NCBI GenBank assembly: GCA_051649605.1
Contig: JBOFHK010000035.1
Span: forward strand, 1-48,852
DNA from: Brevinema_A sp051649605
Lineage (GTDB): Bacteria > Spirochaetota > Brevinematia > Brevinematales > Brevinemataceae
Length of the DNA stretch: 48,852 nucleotides
Direction of reading: 5' to 3'
The position numbers were made by a program, and so were the translations under genes. The notes beneath the pieces are model-generated. The model was not told the origin of the DNA. It ran no database searches and saw only the letters and a program-made list of their open reading frames with translations. This document shows, in pieces, positions 7,606-15,082 of this stretch (position 1 is its first letter; each line of letters starts with the position of its first letter).

Positions 7606-8409
7606 ATGAAATATTTAATGTTTCTACTACTATTATGTAGTACTTCTTATATACAGGCACAAGCTACAAAAAGCTTAGAGCTATATGTCCAAGCTAATTC
7701 TGGTAATGTCAACCCTAACGCTCTACCGATTTTCTCAATTAATTTTGCTAAATATGGATTGAAATATTCTGAACAAATCAACCCTTGGTTCCGCTATTAT
7801 TTAATGTTGGAATTAAAAACAGACTTGAGTTTTAACTACTTAGAAAATAAACCGACAATTCCAGGTAAAGTCCATATGTGGAATTTAGATGAATACCTTA
7901 TCGAAGGAGGGGTACAATTTGGTAATAATTTTATCGTTGCATTTAACAATCTTGGACGATTCGATTTAGAATTATACCATACCTTCCGTCTTCCTGCTCG
8001 TCAAAATATCCGTATCGGTACGGAGCTAGAAGTACTAGCTTTTGGAGGTATGCTCTCAGCTCAACCCATCAAAGAAAAGCCAACTATTCCTTTTGATCCT
8101 GTTGCTAGACCCCATTTTAAGTATGCTATCAATTATTTTGGCGTTTATTTCACCTATAATGTTGCTTTTTCCCCGCAATGGGTTTTTGTAACTCAATTAA
8201 ATCCCCGTTTTACAGGAGACGACATAAAAACATTCCGAAATCAACTTCAACTCCGTTGGAATAATGGTCTTATTTATAATTCACCACGAGGTTGGACATT
8301 AAGTGGGGTGATCCGTTATCAAGGACAAAACCTTCATACAAAAAACCCCCTCCACAATGTGCTGTTTATCGGAGGGATCAGCAAAAAATTTGATTTTTCT
8401 AATAACTAG
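7606..8409 (+). CDS. Exported outer-membrane beta-barrel-like protein, 267 aa
   Basis: I choose the ATG at 7606 because AAGAGA lies just upstream and the residues that follow (MKYLMFLLLLCSTSYIQAQA) form a complete signal peptide. An in-frame TTG at 7567 would put a polar lead in front of it. The mature part consists of alternating strands with many aromatic residues (WFRYYLMLELK, YFGVYFTYNVAF, WTLSGVIRYQGQ), fitting a barrel of about 10-12 strands. It sits on the same strand as the orphan PTS permease, separated by a terminator and 235 nt, so it might be a sugar porin for the same uptake route. That is inference only. Confidence 0.7.
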   Translation: MKYLMFLLLLCSTSYIQAQATKSLELYVQANSGNVNPNALPIFSINFAKYGLKYSEQINPWFRYYLMLELKTDLSFNYLENKPTIPGKVHMWNLDEYLIEGGVQFGNNFIVAFNNLGRFDLELYHTFRLPARQNIRIGTELEVLAFGGMLSAQPIKEKPTIPFDPVARPHFKYAINYFGVYFTYNVAFSPQWVFVTQLNPRFTGDDIKTFRNQLQLRWNNGLIYNSPRGWTLSGVIRYQGQNLHTKNPLHNVLFIGGISKKFDFSNN

Positions 8410-8443
8410 TTTTAGTTATCATAATCTATTTATCATTTTAAGT

Positions 8444-8477
8444 AAAAAACTCTGATAAAATTTTATCAGAGTTTTTT
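8444..8477. terminator. Bidirectional terminator (barrel gene; possible end of minus-strand ncRNA)
   Basis: A perfect palindrome, with AAAAAACTCTGATAAAA at 8444-8460 mirrored in 8461-8477, has A/T runs at both ends so it can work on both strands. It lies 35 nt after the barrel-gene stop and also downstream of the candidate RNA transcribed leftwards from about 8797. Confidence 0.9.
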
Positions 8478-8797
8478 TTGGTATCGTAGAGTATAGATAA
8501 GAGGATTGAATAATATAAATATACCTATATGGGTATTTATATAGATCGAATAACACCCCAACTTCCAAACCACTATCTAAAATATTCACCCATATAGGAA
8601 ATAATAAAGCTCATAGCATTTGCGTTGTTCATATCCTAATAGTTTGAGTTTAAATAGAAATTACAAGTATTATTTACTACTCTCACTTAAGATACGCAAA
8701 ACTGCTATGAGCAATTTTATCATAAAATACTGTGAGAGTAATATATTATGCAATAAAAACATATGTTTTTATGCTTTTACTATTAGGATATGAACAA
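8444..8797 (-). ncRNA. Candidate structured non-coding RNA with nested and crossing stems
   Basis: This stretch has no supported protein gene. Read leftwards from a perfect promoter it contains: a perfect 19-bp stem, 8797-8779 with 8643-8625 (TTGTTCATATCCTAATAGT); inside it an A/T hairpin (8775-8752) and a 9-bp stem (8740-8732 with 8686-8678, TACTCTCAC); a 17-bp interaction, 8712-8694 with 8625-8609 (GCTCATAGCA...), that crosses both outer stems like a pseudoknot or a switch; then an 11-bp stem, 8598-8588 with 8534-8524; and a terminator at 8444-8477. The first 173 nt have the outline of a 6S-like RNA (closing stem, bubble, apical arm), but I see no diagnostic conserved sequence. A MITE-like element is the alternative. 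Confidence 0.55.
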
Positions 8798-9084
8798 AAT
8801 ATTATAATATATCTCCGAAAAATTGTCAACCAGGTAACCTTATTAACAATTTCTATTTCTTCTTCTCTAAGATAATTAATCATTGAAAAAAAGAAAATAT
8901 TTTATCGCTTCTTACAAAAATATTTTTATATTCTATATGATTATTGTAGCTCTCTATAAAATATAAAATAAATAATAAATTTTTCTTCTCCTTTATAATT
9001 TATCCAGTCTCTTATAAAGATGTTTAATAAATTTTATCAAAATACCTATTAATTATCATTTATACCTTGATTTAAAAAATCTAA
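8798..9084. other. AT-rich gap without recognisable genes
   Basis: Apart from the leftward promoter at 8805-8833, I see no reading frame with a ribosome site, no tRNA and no strong repeat between the candidate RNA and the rbsB terminator. Confidence 0.5.
8805..8833 (-). promoter_or_regulatory. Consensus promoter reading leftwards into the repeat-rich gap
   Basis: On the minus strand TTGACA, a 17-nt spacer and TATAAT occur in perfect consensus, with transcription expected to start near 8797-8800. The only thing downstream is the structured stretch 8444-8797, which has no reading frame of note. Confidence 0.8.
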
Positions 9085-9085
9085 A

Positions 9086-9115
9086 AAAAGGACCCTAAGC
9101 ATTTAGAGTCCTTTT
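9086..9115 (-). terminator. Terminator of the rbs operon
   Basis: Read leftwards: stem AAAAGGAC / GTCCTTTT plus CTAA / TTAG with one mismatch, loop of 4 nt, then a T7 run. It lies 30 nt after the rbsB stop. Confidence 0.88.
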
Positions 9116-9144
9116 ATTAAATAAATCATATGATAGGGATTATT

Positions 9145-10020
9145 TTATTGAGATATAATTGTTAAGGACACTGGGATATTTTGTTCGATAACTTCCCCAC
9201 TAGCTATTCTATGAGCCTGCTCCACACCTAATACTCCAATTTGATCGGGTTGTTGAGCAACAGTTGCCGATAATTTACCTTCTTTTACAGAATTAATAGC
9301 GTCTGGAGTCGCATCAAAGCCAACAATAATAAGAGATTTTTGAATAGCTTCGGCAGCTCTTAAAGCCCCTAAGGCCATTTCATCATTATGAGCAAAAATT
9401 GCTCCCACATTGGGATTTGCTTGTAACAATGCTTCCGTTACACTCAATCCTTTAGCACGATCAAAATCTGCTGCTTGACGAGCAACAACTTGAAGACTAC
9501 TTCCCTGGATACTTTGATTAAATCCTTGACCACGATCACGAGCTGCAGATGTTCCAGGGATACCCTGTAATTCAATCAAATAAGTACCTCCTGGTACCCT
9601 CTCTTTAATAAATTCTGCAGCGAGTATCCCTCCCGCAACATTATCCGAAGCAATATGGGTAGCTACCTCTACTCCATTAAGCGTTCGATCAAGTGATATA
9701 ATAGGAATATAAGCATTAATCGCTTGTTGAGCTGCCCTAGCCGACGAATCACTATCAACAGGATTTAGAAGTATGACAGAGACATCACGTGTCGTAAGAT
9801 CTTCAATATTTGCTAATTCTTTAGCAACATCATTCTGAGAATCTAAGACAATAAGATTATAACCTAGCTCCTGAGATTTGGTAACTGCACCATCACGAAG
9901 AGCCACAAAAAAAGGATTATTTAGGGTAGAAACAATTAAGCCTATCGTTGGTTGTTGTTCTTTTTTATCACACGAAAGTACTAGTAACAAAATAGAAAAC
10001 AAAGTCAATATTTTTTTCAT
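9145..10020 (-). CDS. rbsB: Ribose ABC transporter, substrate-binding lipoprotein
   Basis: The 291 residues begin with a lipoprotein signal with lipobox V-L-S-C (Cys17). The rest is a periplasmic-binding-protein type I fold: IGLIVSTLNNPFF near the N-terminus, ILLNPVDSDS, THIASDN and the ribose-binding pattern AIFAHNDEMALGAL and IIVGFDATPDAINSVKEG. It captures ribose outside the inner membrane and hands it to RbsC/RbsA. A strong GGAGGATC site precedes the ATG. It is the last gene of rbsDACB and is followed by a terminator. Lipid anchoring of the binding protein contrasts with the soluble periplasmic RbsB of enterobacteria. Ribose is the most likely ligand given rbsD; allose or autoinducer-2 are possible. 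Confidence 0.92.
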   Translation of the reverse strand: MKKILTLFSILLLVLSCDKKEQQPTIGLIVSTLNNPFFVALRDGAVTKSQELGYNLIVLDSQNDVAKELANIEDLTTRDVSVILLNPVDSDSSARAAQQAINAYIPIISLDRTLNGVEVATHIASDNVAGGILAAEFIKERVPGGTYLIELQGIPGTSAARDRGQGFNQSIQGSSLQVVARQAADFDRAKGLSVTEALLQANPNVGAIFAHNDEMALGALRAAEAIQKSLIIVGFDATPDAINSVKEGKLSATVAQQPDQIGVLGVEQAHRIASGEVIEQNIPVSLTIISQ

Positions 10021-10043
10021 TTTGATCCTCCAAAAGATATTTT

Positions 10044-10982
10044 TTATTCTCGAGTTGCCAACACCGCCAGTAAAATAACGGTTGCTTTAACAATCATCTG
10101 ATAATATGATGAAATATTTAATAAATTTAAGGCATTTCCTAATATAGCGATAATCAACGCCCCCATTACGCTTTTAAGAATATTCCCCTTACCTCCACTA
10201 AGAGACGTACCTCCTAAGACAACTGCTGCAATTGCATCAAGTTCGTACCCAGCGCCTCCCGTAGGAGGAGCAGAGCCTAGACGTGCCGTAAGGATCACCC
10301 CAGCTAGTGCCGCCGTTATCCCACTAGTCGTATATACCCAAAATTTTATCGTTTTTACTTTAAGTCCTGCAGTAAGAGCTGCCTTTTCGTTACCACCTAT
10401 TGCATAGAGATGACGACCATATTTTGTTTTGTGTAAAAGCCAAAAAAGCAAAGCATATAACACAATCGTAATAATTATAGGAAAAGGAATACCCATAATA
10501 TACCCATCTCCCATAAAATAAAATAATTCACTTGATAAAGCAGTTGTTGGTATCGTCGCTGGAATTCCATTGGTTACAATATAAGTCAAACCACGTGCAA
10601 AAGTCATCGTAACTAAGGTAGCGATAAAGGCTTGTATCCTAAAGGAAACAATAAAAAGTGCATTGAGCATCCCTAGTACAGCACCAACCACAAGAGCCAT
10701 AATAATGGCAACACCTGACCCTACACCACTCACCAAAGATATTGCTCCCACTACAGAGCTTAAGGCAAAAATTGATCCCACTGACAGATCAATACCCCCT
10801 ATTAAAATAACTAAAGTCATCCCCGCCGCAATGATCGCATTAACAGAAGTCTGACGAAAAACGTTCAATAAATTATTTATAGAAAGAAATCTCGGCTCGA
10901 TAATACTAATTCCTATACAAAAAATAACAAAAAAGAGTAACACCCCATAAGTCCTTAGTTTTTTTATTGTTATCGTATGCAC
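10044..10982 (-). CDS. rbsC: Ribose ABC transporter permease
   Basis: I choose the GTG at 10982 because AAGGAGCG sits 5 nt upstream, inside the longer TTG-initiated frame; this removes an overlap with rbsA and leaves a 10-nt gap. The 312-residue product has about ten hydrophobic segments and typical RbsC sequence (INAIIAAGMTLVILIGGIDLSVGS, GGNEKAALTAGLKV, LDAIAAVVLGGTSLSGGKG near the C-terminus). It forms the membrane channel with RbsA and RbsB. It is third of four genes in the rbs operon. Confidence 0.93.
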   Translation of the reverse strand: MHTITIKKLRTYGVLLFFVIFCIGISIIEPRFLSINNLLNVFRQTSVNAIIAAGMTLVILIGGIDLSVGSIFALSSVVGAISLVSGVGSGVAIIMALVVGAVLGMLNALFIVSFRIQAFIATLVTMTFARGLTYIVTNGIPATIPTTALSSELFYFMGDGYIMGIPFPIIITIVLYALLFWLLHKTKYGRHLYAIGGNEKAALTAGLKVKTIKFWVYTTSGITAALAGVILTARLGSAPPTGGAGYELDAIAAVVLGGTSLSGGKGNILKSVMGALIIAILGNALNLLNISSYYQMIVKATVILLAVLATRE

Positions 10983-10992
10983 TCTACGCTCC

Positions 10993-12474
10993 TTAAGAAA
11001 CAATTAATTTCATAATATTTTCAGGTGATTTTTCATCAAAATCAAGGATCCCTTTGGATCGCCCTTCGGACATGACCAAAATACGATCACTCAATCCTAA
11101 AACTTCTGGCATATCAGATGAGATTAAAATAATTGCTGTTCCTTCTTTTTTGAATTGGTTGATCATAAGATAAATTTCACGACGAGCCCCAATATCAATC
11201 CCTCGCGTTGGTTCATCCAAGATTAGGACCATTGGTGCCGTAAGTAAAGCTCTGGATAATGCGACTTTTTGTTGATTACCCCCACTAAGTGAGCTGACTG
11301 GTACTAATAAAGAGGTGTTTTTTACAGAAGTGAGCTGAGAAAAATCGCGAACAAGAGCCATTTCTTGAGAAGAGTCAATATGACCTAACACACCTGAAAA
11401 AAGATCTAAAGAAGCAATCCCTACATTATAAGCAATAGAGAAATCCAAAAATAACCCATCTCCTTTACGATCTTCAGACACATAAATAATCGAATGTGCC
11501 AAGGCATCGCTTGGATGATTAATCGAAATTTTGGAATCCTTAATATAAATATTACCCTGATGAATAGGAAGTAAGCCATAAAGCATATGCATTAATGATG
11601 TTCGCCCTGCTCCCATCAATCCACTAATCCCTAAAATTTCCCCACGTTGTAGGTTAAATGAAATATTCTGCACATAATCACCACTAAGATTCACCACACG
11701 AAGATAATCTCCCCTCAACTCAGCTGGTTCGTAAGGGAAAGGATTATCAATATTTCGTCCCACCATCGCTTGTATCAAATCTTGTTCATTTATATATTTA
11801 AGGTCAAATTCTTCTATAAACTCTCCATCTCGAAGGATAGTAACATCATCACAGATTTCAAAAATCTCTTGCATCCGATGAGAAATATAGACTATCGAAG
11901 TTCCTTGATTTTTTAATAGACGAATAACTTCAAAGACTTTCTGAATTTCTTCTTGACTCAATGCTGATGTCGGTTCGTCCATAACTAGAATCTTTGCTTT
12001 TTTGTGTAGTGCTTTGATAATTTCGATAAGCTGTTGTTGTCCAACAGATAAATCACGAATATATGTCTTGGGTGAAAGATCTAAGCCTATTGTATTCATC
12101 AATTCTTTGAGTATTTTTTCTTGGGTAATATCATCAATATAAAGAGGCTTACCTAGCTCCGTCCCTAAAAAAACATTATCTAAGATCGTCATATCAGGAA
12201 AAAGATTCAATTCTTGATGAATGATCACAATACCCAAAGACTCTGCATGATCAATATTTTTGGGAATATATTCTTTATTCTCAAAAAACATACAACCGTT
12301 TTGAGCTTTTTCTAATCCTGATAATATTTTTATCAAGGTTGATTTCCCAGCACCATTTTCTCCCATTAGTGCCATAATTCGCCCTCGGTATATATGAAGC
12401 TTAACCTTTTTGAGAACATGATTATTTCCAAAACTTTTATCAATATTTTGCATGTAAAGGATGAGATCTTTCAT
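10993..12474 (-). CDS. rbsA: Ribose ABC transporter, double ATP-binding protein
   Basis: The 493 residues contain two ABC domains in tandem, as in all sugar CUT2 systems. Domain 1 has a Walker A GENGAGKST (38-46), signature LSVGQQQ and Walker B ILVMDEPTSALS. Domain 2 has the degenerate Walker A GLMGAGRTS, signature LSGGNQQKV and LILDEPTRGID. The loss of a canonical second Walker A is normal for this family. The start ATG follows AGGAGGTGAT, an almost perfect match to the 16S anti-SD. It lies 11 nt after rbsD and 10 nt before rbsC. Confidence 0.95.
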   Translation of the reverse strand: MKDLILYMQNIDKSFGNNHVLKKVKLHIYRGRIMALMGENGAGKSTLIKILSGLEKAQNGCMFFENKEYIPKNIDHAESLGIVIIHQELNLFPDMTILDNVFLGTELGKPLYIDDITQEKILKELMNTIGLDLSPKTYIRDLSVGQQQLIEIIKALHKKAKILVMDEPTSALSQEEIQKVFEVIRLLKNQGTSIVYISHRMQEIFEICDDVTILRDGEFIEEFDLKYINEQDLIQAMVGRNIDNPFPYEPAELRGDYLRVVNLSGDYVQNISFNLQRGEILGISGLMGAGRTSLMHMLYGLLPIHQGNIYIKDSKISINHPSDALAHSIIYVSEDRKGDGLFLDFSIAYNVGIASLDLFSGVLGHIDSSQEMALVRDFSQLTSVKNTSLLVPVSSLSGGNQQKVALSRALLTAPMVLILDEPTRGIDIGARREIYLMINQFKKEGTAIILISSDMPEVLGLSDRILVMSEGRSKGILDFDEKSPENIMKLIVS

Positions 12475-12485
12475 CGAATCACCTC

Positions 12486-12884
12486 CTAAAAAGAAACATT
12501 AGCATGCAAAATAATATTAAAGTAAGGGGAACATTCCCCTGTACGAATAACAACCTGCGCGTACTGACACTGTTGTTTGAAATCTTTATGGGAAATCCGT
12601 TGACCATTGGCTTGATTGTTGGATTTTTCGAGAAGTTTTTGACAGAGTTGTTCAAATGATGATGTTGATTCGGAAGCAATCGTATAAGATTCGACGGACA
12701 TTTCGGTTAGTACTACCTGAAGTACTTGTTTGAAGGTAGGGATACCTCGTGTCAAGGCTAAATCAATCCGAAGGATGCCTTTAGGGATCGGGAGACCTGC
12801 ATCGGCTATAACAATAGTATCCGTATGCCCTAATTGTGCGATAAGGGCAGAAATCGGTGCATTAAGTAAATCAGTTTTTTTCAT
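12486..12884 (-). CDS. rbsD: D-ribose pyranase
   Basis: This 132-residue cytoplasmic enzyme interconverts pyranose and furanose forms of ribose so ribokinase can use it. It matches the family over its length, with LGHTD near the N-terminus (catalytic His19), DAGLPIP (29-35), LTRGIPTF and the C-terminal GECSPYFNI. The start follows GGAGGAGCT. It is the first gene of the rbs operon. No rbsK lies in this operon; the only ribokinase in the window is in the nucleoside operon at 27.8-29.0 kb. Confidence 0.93.
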   Translation of the reverse strand: MKKTDLLNAPISALIAQLGHTDTIVIADAGLPIPKGILRIDLALTRGIPTFKQVLQVVLTEMSVESYTIASESTSSFEQLCQKLLEKSNNQANGQRISHKDFKQQCQYAQVVIRTGECSPYFNIILHANVSF

Positions 12885-12930
12885 AGGAGCTCCTCCTCGA
12901 TATGATAAAAAAAATACCTGTAAACTCTTG

Positions 12931-12966
12931 TTGTAGTAATATATTTATAATGAAATATTCCTACAA
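12931..12966 (-). promoter_or_regulatory. Promoter of rbsDACB overlapped by a dyad (possible operator)
   Basis: On the minus strand TTGTAG (12966-12961), 17-nt spacer and TATATT (12943-12938) form a promoter. The same bases form an inverted repeat, TTGTAGTAATAT at 12931-12942 against ATATTCCTACAA at 12955-12966, with 12 nt between. A dyad covering -35 and -10 would suit a repressor, but no regulator gene is nearby. Confidence 0.5.
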
Positions 12967-13265
12967 TAAATTTGCTTAAGATCAAAAACAGAAGAGAGAG
13001 CTTAATTTATATAAAAAATTTACACAATAGAATTATTTACAATACTATTTTAGTATGATATATAATATTCAAAAATTCAACAATTTTTCAAAAAAACTAT
13101 AATATCTAGTACATTCCTTTACGTTCTTGGTATTTTCATTTCAAAGTGTCTAAAACCTCAGATTAATAAAATTCCAAAAAAATATGATCTTTTTATCAAT
13201 AATATTTGCAAATAGAACTATTCGTGAGTAATTTTAATTAGTATTTTGATCACTTAGGAGTCGTT
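12967..13265. other. AT-rich divergent intergenic region
   Basis: This stretch between rbsD and the flavodoxin-fold gene is very AT-rich with no supported small gene. The ribosome site TTAGGAG for the rightward gene lies at its right end. I could not identify a convincing rightward promoter. Confidence 0.4.
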
Positions 13266-13802
13266 ATGAAAATAGGAATTTACTTATCTCATCCCTTTTA
13301 TGAACAATCATTCGCTAATAAATTTATTGTCAATCATTTATTACAATCTACTGATTCCGTATTGAGGCATCTTGATACGTTAGATACTATTGATGTGACA
13401 ACAGAGAAAAGATTTCTCGAAGAAATTGATACCATCATCCTTCAGTTTCCTATTTTTTGGTATAATTATCCCGCATCAATGAAAACATGGTTGGACAGTG
13501 TGTTAGGTTTAGGGTTAAAAGAAGCGGATGATCCCATTCAAGGAAAAAATTTGATTATTTCTACCACCACAGGGGCACCAGCAGAATCCTACTCCCATAT
13601 TGGATATAATGCTCATAGTATCCAAACTTATCTCTGTGGATTAAAACAAATTGCCTATTTCACCAGAATGCACTATCGGGGCATCATTGTTAGCTATGGA
13701 ATTAAAGACGTCCACCTAAGGCAAAATAAATTGGAACAACAGTTAACAGAACACTTTCACGATATTCAATTGTTGATACAGCAGTCCGTACAATCCTCTT
13801 AA
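13266..13802 (+). CDS. NAD(P)H:quinone oxidoreductase, flavodoxin fold (KefF/MdaB-like)
   Basis: The 178-residue soluble protein has the flavodoxin-like FMN-binding layout of the NQO/KefF family: beta1 MKIGIYLSHP with a following Ser/Phe loop (YEQSFANKF), then the strongly conserved loop QFPIFWYNYPASMKTWLDSVL (split across about residues 65-85) and TTTGAPAESY, which bind FMN and quinone. Such enzymes reduce quinones or protect against electrophiles, and KefF also activates K+ efflux; no kefC is visible. The start follows CTTAGGAG. It is followed by the guaB promoter, so it is probably monocistronic. Confidence 0.82.
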   Translation: MKIGIYLSHPFYEQSFANKFIVNHLLQSTDSVLRHLDTLDTIDVTTEKRFLEEIDTIILQFPIFWYNYPASMKTWLDSVLGLGLKEADDPIQGKNLIISTTTGAPAESYSHIGYNAHSIQTYLCGLKQIAYFTRMHYRGIIVSYGIKDVHLRQNKLEQQLTEHFHDIQLLIQQSVQSS

Positions 13803-13829
13803 TTAAGAGAAAAATTTCCTGATCAACTC

Positions 13830-13858
13830 TTGACAACTCCCTATATCTATGATAAAAT
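13830..13858 (+). promoter_or_regulatory. Promoter of guaB(-guaA)
   Basis: TTGACA (13830-13835), 17-nt spacer, TAAAAT (13853-13858), 27 nt before the guaB start. The leader is too short for a purine riboswitch. Confidence 0.8.
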
Positions 13859-13885
13859 TTAATGAATCTTAAATAAGGATTCATT

Positions 13886-14995
13886 ATGATATTTACAAAA
13901 TACTACAGCTATGATGATGTTTTATTAGTACCAAATTTATCAACGTTCTCCCTAGAAGAAATATCTCTAAAAACACATTTAATTAGTGATATTTTTTTAA
14001 ATATCCCTATTATTTCGGCAGCAATGGATACCGTTACCGAATTTACTATGGCTCTCAACATAGCACTCCTTGGTGGGGCTGGAGTCATCCATAGAAACAT
14101 CTCTCCCAAAGAGCAAGCCAATCAAGTTACCCAAATTAAAAAACATATTGTAGACCATTCTCAGCACCCTTTAGCTAGTCTCAACAAAAACAATCAACTG
14201 ATCGTAGGAGCAGCAATTGCTCCTACAGACTACCTACAAAGAATACCCCTTCTCGAACAAGCAGGGGTTGATTTTGTCGTCTTTGATGTAGCTCATGGAA
14301 ATAGTTCTTTTACCCTTGATGCCATTAGCGATTGTAAAAAACAATTTACTATCCCTGTTATGGGAGGAAATACCGCTACTGCTGATGGGACAAGACGATT
14401 AATTGAAGCAGGAGCTGATGCGATTAAAGTAGGCGTCGGTGCTGGTTCTATTTGTACTACAAGGATTATTTGTGGGATAGGTATTCCTCAATTATCAGCG
14501 ACTTTTCTCTGTGCTGATGAATGTAAAAAATATAATATTCCTTGTATTTCTGATGGTGGACTTCGTTATTCTGGAGATATTGTTAAATCAATCGGAGCAG
14601 GAGCTAATGCCGTCATGCTCGGTAATATGCTTGCCTCAACTTTTGAATCAGCCGGAGAAAAAATCGAACAAAATGGAAGAATATTTAAAAAATACCGTGG
14701 TATGGGTTCTGTGGATGCTGTTTCCCAAGGTGGTTCAGCTCGTTATCAAAGCGAGCAAAATAAAGCAATCGTTCCAGAAGGAGTCGAAGGACTTGTTCCT
14801 TGTAGTGGAGCGTTGGAAGAAATCCTTCATCAAATTGTTACTGGAATTAAAAAAGGAATGTGGTACTGCGGACAAAAAACAATTCCTGAAATGAACAATT
14901 ATAAACAATTTATTGAGATCACCCCAGCCGGTCTAAACGAATCCCATGCCCATGATCTTCTTGGGATCAAATCTGCCCCTAACTACCATAAGTAA
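13886..14995 (+). CDS. guaB: IMP dehydrogenase without CBS domains
   Basis: It oxidises IMP to XMP with NAD+, the committed step to GMP. The 369 residues form a single (beta/alpha)8 barrel: substrate loop GVGAGSICTTR (183-193) with catalytic Cys190, IMP-binding SDGGLRYSGD (222-231), flap YRGMGSVDA (270-278), and the base dyad R286-Y287. Usual bacterial IMPDH is about 490 aa with a CBS pair inserted after about residue 90; here only some 15 residues join the flanking strands. CBS-less IMPDH is known in Borrelia. GMP reductase is the alternative, but the RY dyad and flap favour IMPDH. The start follows TAAGGA. guaA is 87 nt downstream. Confidence 0.88.
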   Translation: MIFTKYYSYDDVLLVPNLSTFSLEEISLKTHLISDIFLNIPIISAAMDTVTEFTMALNIALLGGAGVIHRNISPKEQANQVTQIKKHIVDHSQHPLASLNKNNQLIVGAAIAPTDYLQRIPLLEQAGVDFVVFDVAHGNSSFTLDAISDCKKQFTIPVMGGNTATADGTRRLIEAGADAIKVGVGAGSICTTRIICGIGIPQLSATFLCADECKKYNIPCISDGGLRYSGDIVKSIGAGANAVMLGNMLASTFESAGEKIEQNGRIFKKYRGMGSVDAVSQGGSARYQSEQNKAIVPEGVEGLVPCSGALEEILHQIVTGIKKGMWYCGQKTIPEMNNYKQFIEITPAGLNESHAHDLLGIKSAPNYHK

Positions 14996-15082
14996 TAAGA
15001 CTCTTTTGCAGAGACCAAGCGATAACAATCTATTTAACTATCTTGATAAAATAAATCACAAACAAAAAATTAAGGGATATAT

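Noticed and set aside
8625..8797. Invertible promoter flanked by 19-bp inverted repeats
   Set aside because: Both flanking genes converge on this gap, so a promoter flipped here would not drive either; the promoter seen lies outside the repeats.
8444..8800. tmRNA or RNase P RNA in the structured gap
   Set aside because: The size would fit, but I find neither the tmRNA acceptor/CCA ends and tag frame nor the conserved RNase P core sequences.
13886..14995. GMP reductase instead of IMP dehydrogenase
   Set aside because: The flap carries the Arg-Tyr pair and the loop Cys context of IMPDH, and the gene is beside guaA.
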